Below, piece after piece: positions 1-11,046 of a stretch of 64,000 nucleotides of DNA (position 1 is the stretch's first letter; the number at the start of each line of letters is the position of its first letter). This stretch comes from Carettochelys insculpta (taxonomy: Eukaryota > Chordata > Testudines > Carettochelyidae): contig NC_134138.1 of the NCBI RefSeq assembly GCF_033958435.1, positions 183,266,798 to 183,330,797 on the forward strand, written 5' to 3'. The notes below the pieces were generated by a model, which searched no databases, had not been told where the DNA came from, and saw nothing but the letters and a program-made list of their open reading frames with translations. A program made the position numbers and the translations under genes.

Positions 1-590
1 TTTGACCATTTATTCCTACCATCTGTTTCCTTTCTTTTAACCAATTATCAGTCCATGAGAGGACCTTGCCTCTTATCCCATCACTGTGTATTTTACTGAA
101 GAAGCTTTTGGTGAAGGACCTTGTCAAAGGCTTCCTAAGTACACTATATCCACTGGATCTCCCTTGTACACATGCTTGTTAACCCCTTCAAAGAATTCTG
201 GAAGATTAGTGAGGCATGATTTCCCTTTATAGAAACTATGTTGACATTTCCCCGACCAATAACATTCACTCATGTGTCCAACAATTCTGTTCTTTACTCG
301 AGTTTCAACTAATTTGCCCATTACAGACATTAGACTTACTGCTTTATAATTGACAGGATGACTTTGACAGCCTTTTTAGAAGACAGATATCATATTAGCA
401 ATCTTCCATTTGTTTGGTACAGAAGATGATTTAAAGGATAAGTTACAAGCCCCAGTTAATTGTTCTGCAATTTCACATTTGAGTTATTTCAGAATGGTGA
501 ATGCCATCTCATCCTGGTGACTCATTACTGTTTAGTTTCCCAATTTGTTCCAAAACCTTCTCTGCTTCAGAGCCTAAATCCTATTGGCTC
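1..590 (-). mobile_element. CR1-type LINE, reverse transcriptase fragment
   Basis: Read on the minus strand, this encodes the N-terminal half of a CR1-clade reverse transcriptase. Going from high to low coordinates, one can follow the SPGPDGI-like block (about 530), VTPIFKK-like block (about 380), GKLVETRVKNRIVGHM (about 300), a QHSFYKGKSCLTNLPEFFEG block (about 240-185) and a DPVDIVYLGSL block near 130, equivalent to the family motif VDVVYLDFQKAFD. Frame changes and stops interrupt it, so it is a dead copy. The catalytic FADD region would lie below position 1. LINE assignment is firm; the exact subfamily is not determined. Confidence 0.85.
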
Positions 591-1634
591 TCAATTAGAT
601 GTTGGGTTATAAGGGACTAAATCCATTTCAAAAGAGATTTAATCTCCTAAATCAGTTATGTGTTACAATACTCATCACCAAGACACCTAAATGCCTTAAA
701 AATTGGGTTTTCTCTCTGTGTTCATTTCATAAATGAATCTAGGAATAAATGCAAAGACGAGAACAGACTTTGTAAATATTAAGTCTCCCTAATTGAGTTC
801 CTGAGCCATGGGAGATGGGATAAATGCATTGGTTCTGCCACAAATAGACAGCTTCAGTATTATTGCAACTCAAAGTACCCCTTGACTTTAGGGAATACCA
901 CAGATATGAACATTTATAATGCAAAAGGTAAAGTTGCATATAGTTTCATAACAATCATTGCACTGTGGCAGGTACCATTACCAGCTATGCTTGGTTGTAC
1001 ATTCCTGCAATTTCTCCATTAACGCTTATGATACTATTACTTCCAGGCCAGGATGGCTTATGCTTTTGGAATGATATTATTTGAAAGATTATTCCAATAC
1101 TGTACCATGGCCTAACAAAAGGGGTCACATTTTAAAAGAGTCTCATCTTGCAATTTACAGGTATACTTTAAATCCCATAATTATTAGTGTAAATGCTCGC
1201 ACTTAGTGTGCACAGTCAGGTACTTATACCAAAGAGCTAGCATCTTCACTGATAATTAGGCCCCAATTTTGCATGTATTGATCTCCTTCAATAGAATTTC
1301 AACACAATTTGAAGTGCCTTGCAGAATTAAAGCCTCAAGTATAACCTCAGCACTTCATTCTCAGAACTTCCGCTCAACTTTATAAACAGTCACTAAGGAT
1401 TGTGGCCACATACATAAAATGCTGATATTTTTAGCATAAGATACAGTCTTCAATCTTTTTCTTGGACTAAACAGCTGAAAGTAAACTGTAAGAGAAAGTG
1501 CTTTACATTAATAAGTCTTAAAATTAAACCCAGCTAGCCAAACTATTCCAACTATTTTAAATTTTTTTCCTTATGGATCATTACCATAATCCCTTTAGGT
1601 GCAGAACTGACAGAAGCACTTGCACACAATATCA
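591..1634. other. AT-rich non-coding stretch, nothing recognised
   Basis: No ORF with coding character and no repeat I can name. The short open frame at 739-939 on the minus strand looks like chance. Confidence 0.5.
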
Positions 1635-1732
1635 GTAAAAACAACTTAAAGTCCTGTGGCACCTTAAAGAGTAACAGATATTTTGGAGCATAAACTTTCA
1701 TGGACAAAGACCCACTTTGTCAGATGCATCAG
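1635..1732 (+). mobile_element. SINE-like repeat, copy 1
   Basis: Contains the modules AGTCCTGTGGCACCTTAAAG, ATTTTGGAGCATAAACTTTC and CAGATGCATCAG. The same modules occur in the same order at 39013-39142, which is the most complete copy, and in pieces at 8780, 16490 and 36356. This copy lacks the 5' part with the GTTAGTCTGT motif. Confidence 0.7.
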
Positions 1733-2355
1733 TAAAGTAGACTATCTGTAAATAGAACATAAGTCTTTTGAGTCTGCAAAAGGTTATTTTGGTGTGATTT
1801 TTTCCCCTATAGCACAACAGTGTATTCTTCAAGGAAACAGCAAGAATGAAGGAATGATTACGCAAAGGCCAGATTTATTTTTCACCCATGTAAATGCATT
1901 CACCTTCTGGAACAAACATCAAGTTATTCCTCTCCATTCCAGAGTCTTCCTGTTATTAAAACTTCTGGAAGGAAAATCTGCCTTAGATACCTTTTAAATA
2001 TGTTTTATAGATATATACACATTTATTTGGATATGTAGCCCCAGATGCCCTCCTTTAGTGTGAAATACATTTACACATGGCTTGGATATCAGTGATATTT
2101 TCAAACCAGGTAGAGAAATAATTGTTTGTTTTAAATAGGTATGGGAGAATTGGTCCCAGAAAAAATAATGACTCAAAACCACATCCCATACATCAAAGGA
2201 CACCAAATGAAAAAGTGGATACATAAAATTCTTCAAGCAGACTTTGACCTTTCCTGAAAGCCAGGATACAGTTTCAGCAGCTCTTTCAAGCAATGGCAAA
2301 TAAGTTTCTAGATACATTAGTTAACTGTAGACTAGGGCATGGCATGCAACTGTAA

Positions 2356-2864
2356 CAGGGGTTCCCAAACTTTTTGAGACAGGGTCCCATTTTCACAGTT
2401 CAGTAAGCCTTTGTGACCCAAGGCAATTCAAAATGGGGGGAGGAGGGAGGTTCTCCCCTGTGAAAAATGCATGCCCCCTGCCCCCCGGCTTAAACCCTTC
2501 TCAGCCCCAAACCATTCAGCCCACATACCTCATGCATGCACCAGCCACTGCCACTGCTGCCTCCTCTGTGCAGCTAGCTCCCTTTCCTACTCCCTTTCCC
2601 CACCTGCAGTGTGGGCAGTTCCTTTCCCTGCCACGCCGAAATGGAACTCAATTTAACTGGTTTAATGGCCATTAAACCAATTAAATTGAGTTCCATTTCA
2701 GCATGTCAGGGAAGGGACTGAGAGATGGACAAGTGAGCAGCGGCAGGAGCCACAAATGGTTCCTTAAAGAGCCACATGTGGCTTAGAGCCACCCCGCTGG
2801 TGACCCTTAGAAAATCTAACGGTGACCCATGTTCAGGTCCCAACCCATAGATTGGGAATGCCTG
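2356..2864. mobile_element. hAT-like non-autonomous DNA transposon (509 bp)
   Basis: Left terminus CAGGGGTTCCCAAACTTT and right terminus (reverse complement) CAGGCATTCCCAATCT form an imperfect terminal inverted repeat of the CAGGGGT type seen in hAT elements. Flanks AACTGTAA (2348-2355) and AACTAGAA (2865-2872) are a plausible 8-bp target duplication with two mismatches, which is the hAT size. There is no transposase ORF; the open frames at 2433-2675 are low-complexity. The element encloses a large palindrome at 2620-2717. Confidence 0.75.
2620..2717. repeat. Near-perfect 98-bp palindrome
   Basis: The axis lies between 2668 and 2669. The inner 31 bases of each arm match with a single mismatch, and pairing continues with a few mismatches out to 2620/2717. 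There is essentially no loop. Confidence 0.9.
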
Positions 2865-2872
2865 AACTAGAA

Positions 2873-3147
2873 AGAAGAAATAAAATAGAGCAATGTATCA
2901 TGTCAGTATGGGCAAGAAGTGCTGAGTTCTGAATTCCAAAGCAGAGTCTAGTGATGTGATTTTCTAAGAGTCTAAATAACCATAATACCTAGTACAAGTA
3001 GCAAACATGAAAAAGGAAAGAGTCAAAATTATAAAGTGACGGAAGAGAGATGGTAAAGATTGTGGCTTGCTAAAGGATGAGGGGAGATTAAAACATCATC
3101 CCTAAAACTTGAACATCCTGATTTTAAAACTTAATGAGGTCTCATGT
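2873..3147. other. Unassigned spacer
   Basis: AT-rich sequence between the hAT-like element and the CR1 3' fragment. Nothing recognised. Confidence 0.5.
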
Positions 3148-3915
3148 GGGTGCAAAGAATCATAGACATGCAGAACCAGAAGGAACCTCAGCCTGCACTA
3201 AGGCAGAACCTAGTTCATCTGGACCTTCTTACAAACGTCTGATAATAGTCATTCCACAACCTCCCTGGAAGATTATTCCAGCATTTAACTATCCTTATAG
3301 TTAGATTTTTATAATATCTGATCTAAATCTCCCTTCATCATCAGCAGCAACCATGGGCTCAGTACCCGTTCTACAGAAAGAACAATTGATTCTCAGCCTC
3401 TTTATAACAGCTAACATATTTGCAAACTGTTCTACAAGTTTACCCTTCTGCTCTGGTCTCTGGGCTTCTTTTTCCCAAGACGAATCATGGCCAGGGAGGT
3501 TGTGGAATCACTGCATCACACTATTGGCCCATATTTAATTTTTGATCCTCCAGAACCTCAGTTCCTTTTTAGCAGTGCTACTGACTAGGTAAGCATTCCC
3601 CATTTTGAAGTTTTTCATCTGATTTTTTTTTCCTTCCTAGGTGTGGTACTTGGACTTGTCTTTATTGAATTTCATTTTGCTGATTTCAGGCCAAGATCAA
3701 GGTCATGCTGAATTATAACCCTGTCTTCCACTGTTCTTGCAACCCCTCACAGCATAATGCAGTCAGCAAATTTTATAAGAATATTTCCCACTCCATTCTG
3801 CAACTCCTCAATGAAAATGTTCAGTAGGATTGGACTTTCCCTTTCAAGATCACATTGGAAATGGCCTCCCAGTTTGACAGTGAACCGTTGATAACTACTC
3901 TTTCAATACCATCTT
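3148..3915 (-). mobile_element. CR1 LINE 3' portion
   Basis: Minus-strand CR1 sequence. The high-coordinate end (about 3910-3780) translates to degenerate RT including an RVVING-like block and a FADC remnant of the FADD catalytic motif (about 3770). The low-coordinate end carries the typical CR1 3' segment, ending in antisense with AATCATAGACATGCAGAACC near 3150. Several frameshifts and deletions. Orientation is the same as in the fragment at 1-590, but the two are separated by other repeats and I cannot show they were one insertion. Confidence 0.8.
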
Positions 3916-4324
3916 TCAATCAGTTGTGACCACATCTTATTACCCGGATGGACAAAATACAGCTGCAGACTGGAATTGGCCCATCCACCTGATGAGCAGG
4001 ACGCCCATACTTACAGTCAGCAGCAGCTGCCCCTCCCCCAGCCTTACTCCATGCTTCAGCAAAGCTGCTTCCAAAGCAGGAGGCAAATGATGGGCGAACG
4101 GTGCAGATGTCAGGGTATCTCTTGCCCCCTCTTTCCTCAGGAGAGATGTTCCACTTTGAGGTACGAATTGTGATTGAGACACTTGCTTCTGAAAGAGGCA
4201 GTACACTCTTCCTAAGATTTCTCCAGCAGCCACCTCTTACTCTCCTTCTCACACACCCAGTCTTCCTAAGATTTTTCCAGCAGCCAGCTCTTACTTTCCT
4301 TCTCACACACCCAGTCCCTGTGCC

Positions 4325-4455
4325 ACATGCACTCACACACACAATCTGGGTTAGTGTGAGCTGCAAACATACACACACAAGCACAAAATCTGTGTCAGTC
4401 TTTCTCTCTCACACACACACGCACACACACACACACAGCCTCTCTCTCTAGTCCC
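4325..4455. repeat. CA/CT microsatellite cluster
   Basis: Runs of CA and CT interrupted by short unique sequence; the longest CA tract is about 4412-4437. Open frames through it on both strands encode only simple repeats (THTHT or VCVCV). Confidence 0.9.
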
Positions 4456-4921
4456 CAGCTTCACCCCCTTTCGTCTGATGCTCCACCCCTTCTGGGGGGG
4501 CCCAGATCCAGCCCCCAATGACTTCCAAAAATCCATGGAGTGGTTCCCCTGCAAACACTATTGTCTGCCCCTGCTTTATAGTATTTTAATCTAAAACACG
4601 TTTTCCCAATTTGATTAGGAGAATGTCCTGTAGGAATGTGTCAACAGCATTATTAATAGCTTGCCATATTATGTCTGCTGCTTCCCTCTCTGCCAAGAAC
4701 CCTGTCAAAGAAGGAAATTAAGTTGATTTAACGTGATATATTTTTGACAAACCCATGTTATACAGAGCTAATCACGCTATTATCTGCTCAGTATTCTTAA
4801 ATTGATGTTTAGCAAAGGCGCACCATTAACTGAAGGACAGGATGACAGCATAAATAAAAAAAGGCTTTTATGAAGATTGTCAATATTAATATAATCTGAA
4901 CACAAGTAAGACAAAAGAAAG

Positions 4922-5046
4922 TACAGGTTGAACCTCTAAAATCTCTGACTCTCTGGTCCAGTAATATCCATGGTCGAGCACAGCCATGCATGTTGCTAGA
5001 CCAGACATCCCCAGAGCTCTGAAAATTGTGGGTTGGAAAACACGGG
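4922..5046. mobile_element. Possible Tigger/mariner-like terminus fragment
   Basis: Starts with GGTTGAACCTCTAAAATC followed by CTCTGGTCCAG, resembling the TIR of Tigger-type elements (TcMar). A related sequence is seen at 45214-45527. It is cut off by the palindromic element that begins at 5047; the other end was not found. Confidence 0.35.
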
Positions 5047-5936
5047 GGGCTTGTCTACACTACCGCCCTCCTTCGAAGGAAGGATGGTAAGTAGGGTGTT
5101 GGGAGTTTACTAATGAAGTGCTGCGGTGCATATGCAGCACTTCAGTAAGCAAATTTCCCCCTCTGCGGCAACTTCAAAGTCATAAACTTCGAAGTACCAG
5201 CTCGCATCTAGCCACGGCTCACCCACTGGTACTTCGAAGTGCCGGGGAACCTCTGAAGTCCCTTTACTTCTCAAAGGCTGTGTCTACACTTTCATTCTTC
5301 TTTTGAAAGCAGTATACAAATGAAAGAAATCGAAAATGCAAATGAGGTTCAGATTTGCATATCTGGTACTTCATTTGCATATTCTTATTTCAAAATAGCT
5401 TCTTTCGAAAGAAGAAAACCAGTGTAGAAGCTGCTCTTTCGAAAGTAAACCCCATCTTCAAAAGAATCCTTCCCATTAAAAAAAGGGAAGAAGGATTCTT
5501 TTGAAGATGGGGTTTACTTTCGAAAGAGCAGCTTCTACACTGGTTTTCTTCTTTCGAAAGAAGCTATTTCGAAATAAGAATATGCAAATGAGGTGCCAAA
5601 TATGCAAATCTGCACCTCATTTGCGTTTTATTCCCCTCATTTGCATGCCCCTTTCGAAAGAGGCATGCAAATGTAGACACAGCCAAAATTTTGAGGCATA
5701 AAGGGCCTTTGAAGTTGCCCTGGAACTTCGAAGTACCAGTGGGTGAGCCACAGTTAGCTATGAGCCGGTACTTTGAAGTGCAAAACTTTGAAGTTGCTGA
5801 CGGGGGGCAGGGGGGAGGGGGGGCGGAGATTTGCTTAATGAAGTGCTGCGTGTGCAGTACAGCACTTCATTAGTAAACTCCCAACATCCTACTTACCATC
5901 CTTCCTTCGAAGGAGTGTGGGTGTGTAGACACAGCC
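5047..5936. mobile_element. Palindromic Harbinger-like MITE, family A copy 1
   Basis: The ends GGCTTGTCTACACT and (inverted) GGCTGTGTCTACAC are followed on both sides by the same sequence in inverted orientation: a CTTCGAAGG block, GGATGGTAAGTAGG, a block around AGTGCTGC, and several ACTTCGAAGT-type blocks. Together they make one long hairpin. A second element (5276-5684) sits inside it. Without that insert it would be about 478 bp, close to family A copy 2 (19095-19548). No coding capacity. No convincing target duplication at the outer ends. Confidence 0.85.
5276..5684. mobile_element. Palindromic MITE, family B copy 1 (409 bp), nested
   Basis: Begins GGCTGTGTCTACAC and ends in its inverse (TGTAGACACAGCC), flanked by AAA at 5273-5275 and 5685-5687, a 3-bp target duplication as in PIF/Harbinger elements. 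The arms 5371-5474 and 5485-5591 are inverted copies differing by one substitution and a 3-nt indel, with a 10-nt loop. TTCGAAA and TATGCAAAT blocks recur in each arm. It is inserted in the apex of family A copy 1. Confidence 0.9.
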
Positions 5937-6270
5937 ATGGGTGGGAGCGGCTGCCATGGCTGAGTGCGGTGGCCCATGGCCTGTGCCTGGGAGCTGCAAC
6001 TGGGGACAAAGAGCAGTGGCCCACAGTGGGCCAGGGAGCTGTGACCTGCAGCAGCCCAGGAAGCCATGGCCAAGGCTGGTGAACCAGACAGCTGTAGCTG
6101 GGTCCAGAGCTGCGAAGTTGCTGGTGGCTGTGAGAGAAGCCTGGGAGCAAGGCCAAGGCCAGCAAGGAATTGACCTCCTCTGGTACGGCAAAATCCCTGC
6201 TCTGGGACCACTCAGGTCCTGAGAGTTCCAAACGAGGGAAGTGGAACCTGCAGTAATCAGCTCAGCCATG
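5937..6270. other. GC-rich segment, unassigned
   Basis: Rich in CCATGG, GGCCAAGG and CAGCAG. Open on several frames on both strands (83 to 126 codons), as expected of GC-rich sequence with few stops. No frame resembles a protein I know. Possibly part of a degenerate repeat. Confidence 0.4.
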
Positions 6271-6674
6271 ATTCAGTATTTAAGTTTCAAAAATACCTCA
6301 CATTTGGAACTCGATCCCTCTAAGGAACTAAGTTTTGCCTCAAGCAATTTCTTTTCATTGTTTCAATCCATAAACACATATTCAGTTTCTTCAAACTGTA
6401 CCTGACATTCATCATGAATATTTAGTACGGTGCATGCTCCAAACACATTCCTAAATCTCCTTTTAACAACTCAACCCTCTTTTTTCTACACTGTGCAGCA
6501 TGAATAATATCATGAAACGTATCAACTCTTTTGTCCATATCAATCCACAGGTTTTTTTTTTTTTCCTCCCTGATACATACTGAGACGCGTTTTGATTACC
6601 TTGAACATATAAAAGCTATGATTAAGGAAGAGTAATTACCATATTCACATAAACTTTTAGTAGTTTTCCAAGGC
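6271..6674. other. AT-rich stretch, nothing recognised
   Basis: No ORF or repeat recognised, apart from a T-rich tract at about 6550-6564. Confidence 0.5.
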
Positions 6675-8060
6675 CAGCAGCTGGCAACCCAAAGCAGGTG
6701 TGCCACTGTTGGTACATGAGCCAATTTTTAATGGCACGTGGTGGGTGCTCAGCCCTGCCCCTTCTCCTTGCTCACACAGCACAGGAGGGAGACAGCGAGC
6801 AGGGCTGGAGCCAGAGTTCCCCTACAGCCTCCACCATGGTGCTGGGCTGGGGCCGGAGCCCCCACTGAAGTCCCCTCCATGGCATGGGGCTGGGCTGGGG
6901 CAGGAACCAGAGGCCCCCCCCCCGGGGCCTCCACTGAAGTGTGGGGCTGAGGCCAGAGCCCTGCCACAGTGGCTGCTGCAGCATAAGCCTCCATCACAGG
7001 GTTTGGGACGGAGCACCCCCAGATCCTCTGCTGTGGTGTAGGGTGGGGGCTGGAGCCCCCTCCTCAGTGTGAGTCTGGGACCAGAGATCCCTGGAGCTTC
7101 CGCCTTGGTGTGCGGCTGGGGCCTGAGCCCCTGTCACGGAGCCCTGCAGAATCTGCTGCAGGTTGGGTTTTTTTTCCCCTTCCCCATGGGTTTGGGGTGA
7201 GTTCTGGCCAGGGGGGAGGGTGCAGGAGCAAGCTGGGGGTGGGGGTTTGGGGATTGGGTGTGAGGGAGGCTGCAGGATCAGGCTAAGGGTGGGCAGTCTG
7301 GCTGGGAGGGAGGGTGCAGGAATGGAGTGGGGTGTGGGGATTTGGGTTGGAGGTAAGGTGCAGCAGTGGGTTCAGGAGCGGGCTGGAGGCGAGAGATCTG
7401 GGTGGCAGGAAGGGTGCAGGAAAAGGCTGAGGTTGGCGTCTGGGCAGGATCAGGTGGGCGAAGGAGGGGCTGGGCGAGAGGGGATATAGGAGCAGAATGG
7501 GGTGGTCTGGGCAGAAGGAAGTTGCAGTAGCAGGCAGGGTGAAGGGGGAGGCGCTTATCTCCCTACAGCATTGTCACTGCCACCTCCCCCACCACTGGCG
7601 GCCCCCTGCCCAGGGCCTGCAGCCGTTCTGTGCTCCTAGAGGGTGGGATTCCCCACCTGTGGCTGGCAGTGGCTCTCTGCCAGGGCTGGGGACAGCCCTG
7701 CACCCCTGGCCACTGAGGCTCACAGCCCAGCGCCACCAGCAGCTCCGTTCCCAGCCTGTCAGGCTGACTGCCACACTGGCTGGAACCACAGAAGTTGCTG
7801 GACCAGGGAATCTAGGATATGAGATGTTCAGCCTATACTAAAACCCCAGATATTTCCCCCTATTTAAAAAACCCTAGCAGAAGGAGATTTGAAGACTGAA
7901 ACAGTAAAGCTCTGCATCTTCATGTATTTATTAATCAAGCTGTTGTACGTAGGACTATTAGTGACTTTAAAAAGTACCACTGGCACTTGGATCGTACATA
8001 GATGTCAAAAGGTCAAATTTCGGCACTCTGCCTCAGAAACGTTGCTGACCCTTAGGCAAA
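6675..8060. mobile_element. Probable GC-rich non-autonomous hAT-like element
   Basis: The left end has GCTGGCAACCC followed by GGTGTGCCA. The right end reversed reads AGGGTCAGCAACG followed by AGAGTGCCG, an imperfect terminal inverted repeat of the hAT GGTCGGCAACC type. The interior is made of degenerate short tandem units: GGGCTGGGGCCGGAGCC-like (6830-7140) and GGGAGGGTGCAGGAGCAG-like (7190-7500). Open frames here are low-complexity, not genes. Target duplication unclear. Confidence 0.5.
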
Positions 8061-8779
8061 GAGAGGCAAATGAAATCATAACAGGAGACTGAAAAGCTTT
8101 TTGAAGGTTCATATCTGCTATTTAAATGTTCTGGTCTCTTGGATATTCTTGTTATTAATTCCCATAATAAAAGCTTACATACAATCTCTACTCAAACAAA
8201 GCTCATGTTTAGTCCTTGGAATTTTGAAGACTGGAACATTTTGATTTTCCTCTATCTGAAAAGTTTGGCTGGATGTCTTTCAATATCTTTTCTAAGTACA
8301 CAGCATTTGTACCATTTGAGCTTTTAGCTGGTTTTCAGTGAGCTTTAATTTTCTAACTATGAAAAGCATTTTCTTTAATAAAACCGGATGCCATAGTTAG
8401 CACCAAATCCTTCTGAGCTTCATCCGAGCTGTCCCAAAGTATGGGATTTTTTTAATAATCCCTGTGGGGGCAGAGTAAGGACAGCTGAAGAGTGAAGAGG
8501 AAATCAGAATCAGGTATGGAAAGGTGCAGAAGCCACCAGGAAACCACTCTTAGACAACCAGCCCAGGGAGAATCAAGGGAGTAGTTCACATCCTCAACAG
8601 GAACTTTCTGAGTCACTATAGGGGCTCATCTGCATACTTGGCTTAATCTACTTCTTGACCTCCCGCCCCCCACCCCTCCACTCTCTGATTTGCTCACCTT
8701 CATTATCTTTTTCTGATTTGTCCTCCTTGCTTACTGTTTTTGGTTCTCTGTGCCTTAAATATTGAGTCTGTTCTGGTCT

Positions 8780-8905
8780 GGCTATGGTCTGAAGAAGTGG
8801 GTCTGTCCCACGAAAGCTCACCTAATAAACTATTTTGCTAGTCTACTCGATGGCTTTTTGTTTTGACAGTGTATAGACTAGCACAGCTTCCTCTCTGTTA
8901 CTATT
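8780..8905 (-). mobile_element. SINE-like repeat, copy 2
   Basis: On the minus strand it reads GAGGAAGCTGTGCTAGTCTA, then an AAAACAAAAAGCC tract, then GCTTTCGTGGGACAGACCCA. This is the same order of modules as the SINE copy at 39013. Confidence 0.7.
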
Positions 8906-9791
8906 CAACCCAAAGAGCATCTAATGGTGCTGTGCATTGATGGAATTTCATTCAGGACTCAAAAGAATAAAGGTCACCCATGACCCCTTTTCTCAACCAC
9001 TACATCAGCCTCGGGACTGGACCTCAGCTTCCCTCAAGCCTTGTTTCTGGCTGCAGGCTTCCAGGCTGTGGACATATCCTACAGCAGTCTGCCTGTTTGT
9101 TCATAGCTCCATATACAGCTCTTCACCTTGCTGGAGGTCCTCAATTCCCCTTCAGGGAAACATAGAATTAGTGCTGAAATGGAGGTTTTAAGCTTCCACT
9201 GAGGGGACTGGGAGCAGAATTTCATTCTGAGAGACTCCTGGGTTGAAGAGACAACCCTGGTTACATTCCCAGTTACTTATGCTTTAATTTGGCAAATGTG
9301 TTGCTATAGGAAACAAAAGTCTCGCTTTTGTATAAAAAAGCCAGTGCCTGGAATGACTGCTGCCAGAGCCAACAAAGAGGGAGAGGTCAAGGGTAACCTT
9401 GCCTTTCCAAGCTGGCACACACCCCGGGAGTTGCTCAGCATTCCTCAGCCATCACCACAACAAAGCCAGCAGTGGGAATGCAACTTTGTCATTTCAGGGC
9501 TCGATCCACAGCTGGTGAAGTTCCATTGAAATCAAGGGGGGCTTGGCATCCAGGCACTTTTGAAAAAATCTCACTAGGCATGTGCCTGCCTCTTCAGATG
9601 CCTAACTAAACTTACAAGTCTTCCCAGGGTGCTTAGCTCTCCTCTAGATAGGAAGTCATGGGGCTTTGACTCATGTGGTCGGCAGGATGCTCCTCCTTTG
9701 ACTCTGGTATCAGTAGAATAGTATCTTGGCTCCAATAGGCCCACATATTCATACGTAACTGCTTGTCTGGGGTTAGGGAAGAAGACAGTGA
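8906..9791. other. Unassigned non-coding stretch
   Basis: No recognisable repeat or coding exon. The open frames at 8937-9191 and 9574-9867 have no recognisable domain. Confidence 0.45.
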
Positions 9792-10120
9792 GGTTACGTG
9801 TACACGACAGCCCTATTTCAAAGTAAGGTATTTGAAATAACGCAACCACACACAAAATGCATTTCAAAACAGCACTTAATTATTTCAAAATAGTATTGCT
9901 GGGTCCATAGCGCTATTTTGAAATAGTGCCATTGGAGCCCATTATGGCCTATTTCGAATTATGCATTATTCCTCAGGAAATGAAGTTTACCAGAATCGAA
10001 ATATTGAACTTATTACTTTACATTTATTTTGAAATAGTGCGTGTGGCATTTAGGCAATGCCAAAGTTATTTCAAAGTAACTGCTGTTATTTTGAGATAAC
10101 TTGGCCATGCAGACATAGCC
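9792..10120. mobile_element. Harbinger-like MITE, family C copy (329 bp)
   Basis: Left end GGTTACGTGTACAC, right end inverted GGCTATGTCTGCATGG. Flanks TGA and TTA fit a 3-bp TWA target duplication with one mismatch. The interior carries repeated ATTTCAAAATA and ATTTTGAAATA blocks, the decayed equivalent of the ATTTCGAAAT blocks of its relatives. Non-coding. Confidence 0.75.
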
Positions 10121-10332
10121 TTAGTGGCCCCTTATAATTGTGGATCTACATGCTGTTTCCCCAAATTCCCCCAGTTTCACTGTGGTTGGGAAGTGCCATA
10201 CATGCACAGGAGATGGAGGGAGCACATACTTACAACTTATAAACCCCAAAATGCTAAGGGGGAGAAAGAGCTGTGAGTTTAACGTATTAAATAGTTGCTA
10301 TTGGGTCCCTTGGGCCCCAGCAGGAACACCTA
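10121..10332. other. Spacer between family C and D elements
   Basis: Short unassigned sequence; no feature seen. Confidence 0.5.
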
Positions 10333-11043
10333 GGCTACGTCTACACATGAAGCCTACATCGAAGTAGCTTATTTCAATGTAGCGACATCAAAATAGGCTA
10401 TTTCGATGAATAACGTCTACATGTCCTCCAGGGCTGGCAACGTCGACGTTCAACATCGACGTTGCGCAGCACCACATCGAAATAGGCACTGCGAGGGAAC
10501 GTCTACACACCAAAGTAGCACACATCGAAATAAGGGTGCCAGGAACAGCTGCAGACAAGATCACAGGGCGGACTCAACAGCAAGCCGCTCCCTTAAAGGG
10601 CCCCTTCCAGACACACTTGCACTAAACAACACAAGATCCACAGAGCTGACAACTGGTTGCAGACCCTGTGCATGCAGCATGGATCCCGAGCTGCAGCAGC
10701 AGCAGCCAGAAGCCCTGGGCTAAGGGCTGCTGAACATGGTGACCATAGAGCCCCGCAGGGGCTGGAGAGAGAGCGTCTCTCAACCCCTCAGCTGATGGCC
10801 GCCATGGCGGACCCCACTATTTTGATGTTGCGGGACGTGGATCGGCTACACGTGCCCTACTTCGATGTTCAACTTCGAAGTAGGGCGCTATTCCCATCCC
10901 CTCATGGGGTTAGCGGCTTCGACGTCTCGCCGCCTAACGTCGATGTTAACATCAAAATAGCACCCAACACGTGTAGCCGTGACGGGCGTTATTTCGAAGT
11001 TAGTGCCGCTACTTCAAAGTAGCGTGCACGTGTAGACACGGCC
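10333..11043 (+). mobile_element. Harbinger-like element, family D copy 1 (711 bp)
   Basis: Begins GGCTACGTCTACAC and ends GTGTAGACACGGCC, with a perfect CTA target duplication (10330-10332 and 11044-11046). Both arms are built from AACGTCGACGTT, ATCGAAAT and ACTTCGAAGT blocks and repeat the terminal GTCTACAC motif internally. The middle (about 10530-10830) is not palindromic; its CCCTTAAAGGGCCCC stretch and ATGGATCCCGAG start resemble the 5' end of the transposase gene of element E2 (CCCTTAAAGTGCCCC, ATGGACCCGCAG), suggesting a deletion derivative. An ORF of 121 codons (10657-11022) lies at the same offset as in the other two copies. This is the most diverged of the three. Confidence 0.9.
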
Positions 11044-11046
11044 CTA

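Noticed and set aside
3920..4451. Overlapping open frames of 97 to 154 codons
   Set aside because: They run through tandem and CA/CT simple repeats on both strands, and no domain is visible.
5870..6269. Several open frames over 90 codons on both strands
   Set aside because: GC-rich segment with few stops; no frame stands out and none resembles a known protein.
6700..7841. Cluster of open frames in GC-rich DNA, possible CpG island and first exon
   Set aside because: The sequence is degenerate short tandem units inside a probable hAT-like element; no promoter or splice context supports a gene.
10333..11043. Repeated palindromic blocks resembling a CRISPR array
   Set aside because: Blocks are unevenly spaced, part of transposon arms with target duplications, and the genome is vertebrate.
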